From DAOUVR01 sp034430535 (GTDB lineage Bacteria > Chloroflexota > Dehalococcoidia > E44-bin15): a DNA stretch of 64,000 nucleotides. Of this stretch, positions 63,316 to 64,000 are shown one piece after another. The stretch's first letter is position 1. The number at the start of each line of letters is the position of its first letter. Location: assembly GCA_964443325.1 (NCBI GenBank), contig CAYUCL010000004.1, positions 62,001 through 126,000 of the forward strand, in the 5' to 3' direction. The notes under the pieces are model-generated. The model was not told where the DNA came from. It searched no databases and saw nothing but the letters and a program-made list of their open reading frames with translations. The translations under genes were made by a program, and so were the position numbers.

Positions 63316-64000
63316 TTAGCTGTTTAAGTTTGAGGCCCTTGCTGTTACAGCTGCACCTAAGGCTGTCACGGTCTGGGGATGAAGAGTAATAAGTAGCTGA
63401 ATTTTCAACTCATGTTGTATAGCCTCGACGAGCCCAATATTGAGAGCGCCACCACCACAGATAGCGCATGGCTCTTCCAATTTAACCTTCTTACACAGGG
63501 AGGTTATCTTGTCGGCCAAGGCTTTATTGACCCCAGCGGCGATATCCTCTTTAGGGATGCCTTCGGCCACCCTGGTAACAGCCTCTGATTCGCCAAAGAC
63601 CGCACATCCTGTGCTGAAAACAACGGGGTTCTCGGACTCAAGAGAAAGCGGGCCGAAGTTCTTTAAATCTATTCGCAAGACGTTGGCAATAAGCTCGACA
63701 AACTGGCCGCTTCCAGCAGCACACTTCTCACTGACGGTGAAGTTGGCTACCATCCCCTCACCATCTATCCGCACCACCTTAGTTGACTGCCCAGCCACGT
63801 CAATAACTGTCTTCGCCAAGGGGAAGATGTTATTTATGCCTCTAGCAGTGCAAACTATGTCACTAACTCTCTGACTGGCAAAATAGACATTTCCAGCGCC
63901 AGAGCCAGTAGCTACGGTAGCGGTAATATGATCCACAGCTATGTTAGCCTCGGTCACCAGTTCCTGTCTTATCTTCTCGGCTGTCGTGCGGTAATTAGTG
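63316..64000 (-). CDS. 2-Hydroxyacyl-CoA dehydratase-type activase, 5' end outside window
   Basis: BcrAD/BadFG-family ATPase (ASKHA fold); the N-terminus lies beyond 64000 and about 228 codons are visible. The Fe-S Cys motif CAAGSGQFVE and the second Cys in STGCAVFGESE are present, as are TVIDVAGQSTKVVRID and AICGGGALN. It energises electrons for radical dehydration of 2-hydroxyacyl-CoA or for benzoyl-CoA reductase. The dehydratase subunits may be just upstream, outside the window. Confidence 0.9.
   Translation of the reverse strand, partial: TNYRTTAEKIRQELVTEANIAVDHITATVATGSGAGNVYFASQRVSDIVCTARGINNIFPLAKTVIDVAGQSTKVVRIDGEGMVANFTVSEKCAAGSGQFVELIANVLRIDLKNFGPLSLESENPVVFSTGCAVFGESEAVTRVAEGIPKEDIAAGVNKALADKITSLCKKVKLEEPCAICGGGALNIGLVEAIQHELKIQLLITLHPQTVTALGAAVTARASNLNS

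Noticed and set aside
1..64000. CRISPR arrays, IS elements, phage genes, reductive dehalogenases
   Set aside because: None seen: no regularly spaced repeats, no transposase or integrase motifs, no RdhA twin-arginine/Fe-S pattern.

Overview
The window looks like a chromosomal stretch of an anaerobic bacterium, most probably a Dehalococcoidia-like member of the Chloroflexota. That placement is an inference from gene content: ferredoxin-dependent 2-oxoacid oxidoreductases, corrinoid methyl transfer, a split archaeal-type glutamate synthase, LUD/Fe-S oxidoreductases and a 2-hydroxyacyl-CoA dehydratase-type activase. No rRNA, tRNA, CRISPR array, IS element or phage gene was seen. A 10-N scaffold gap (22774-22783) interrupts one gene, so this is probably a draft or metagenome assembly.

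Region 1 (1-19028, almost all minus strand) is dominated by nitrogen assimilation and glutamine use. In transcription order it runs: four-cluster ferredoxin, hisH, FAD/NAD(P)H oxidoreductase, glutaminase-domain protein, hisF, glutamate synthase core, GXGXG subunit, an OmpR-type regulator with a dead receiver domain, amt, glnB, glnA, nadE; then, further on, guaA, an encapsulated-ferritin-like half-ferritin and purD (cut by the window start). Many of these enzymes make, sense or spend glutamine and ammonia. A 54-codon relic of a second glnA lies nearby. A plus-strand DASS-type anion transporter and a small membrane protein sit in the middle.

Region 2 (19283-28408, plus strand) is a looser set: class II aldolase-like protein, two tandem universal stress proteins with duplicated promoters, a GNAT/ADP-forming acyl-CoA synthetase fusion (holding the gap), two nitroreductases, an HD-domain protein and a LysE-type exporter.

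Region 3 (28639-40305, plus strand) is a tight operon: a complete branched-chain/aromatic amino acid ABC transporter (livKHMGF), then indolepyruvate:ferredoxin oxidoreductase (iorAB), a phenylacetate-CoA ligase, an ACT protein, an aminotransferase, DAHP synthase and a PaaI-type thioesterase. Together these suggest aromatic amino acid uptake with interconversion of aryl-acetate, aryl-pyruvate and amino acid.

Region 4 (40337-50514): an ornithine-cyclodeaminase-like protein and a phosphotriesterase-like hydrolase (minus), then a 700-base leader and a plus-strand corrinoid methyltransferase operon: MtrH-like methyl-THF methyltransferase, corrinoid protein, two MttB-family methyltransferases without pyrrolysine codons, a DUF1638 protein, and a corrinoid reductive activator carrying an unusual C-terminal CBS pair. 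The likely role is moving methyl groups from an unknown methylated amine-type substrate to tetrahydrofolate.

Region 5 (50598-54910, minus strand) has dut, cysK, a GNAT, FxsA, small membrane proteins and a decayed TolB-type beta-propeller gene.

Region 6 (55218-64000, minus strand) reads as a 2-hydroxyacid/2-oxoacid module: dehydratase-type activase (cut by the window end), LarA-like racemase, FrhB-like iron-sulfur flavoprotein, a second iorAB, a stand-alone LUD protein and a LutB-LutA fusion. This region and the corrinoid operon are the best candidates for new biochemistry.
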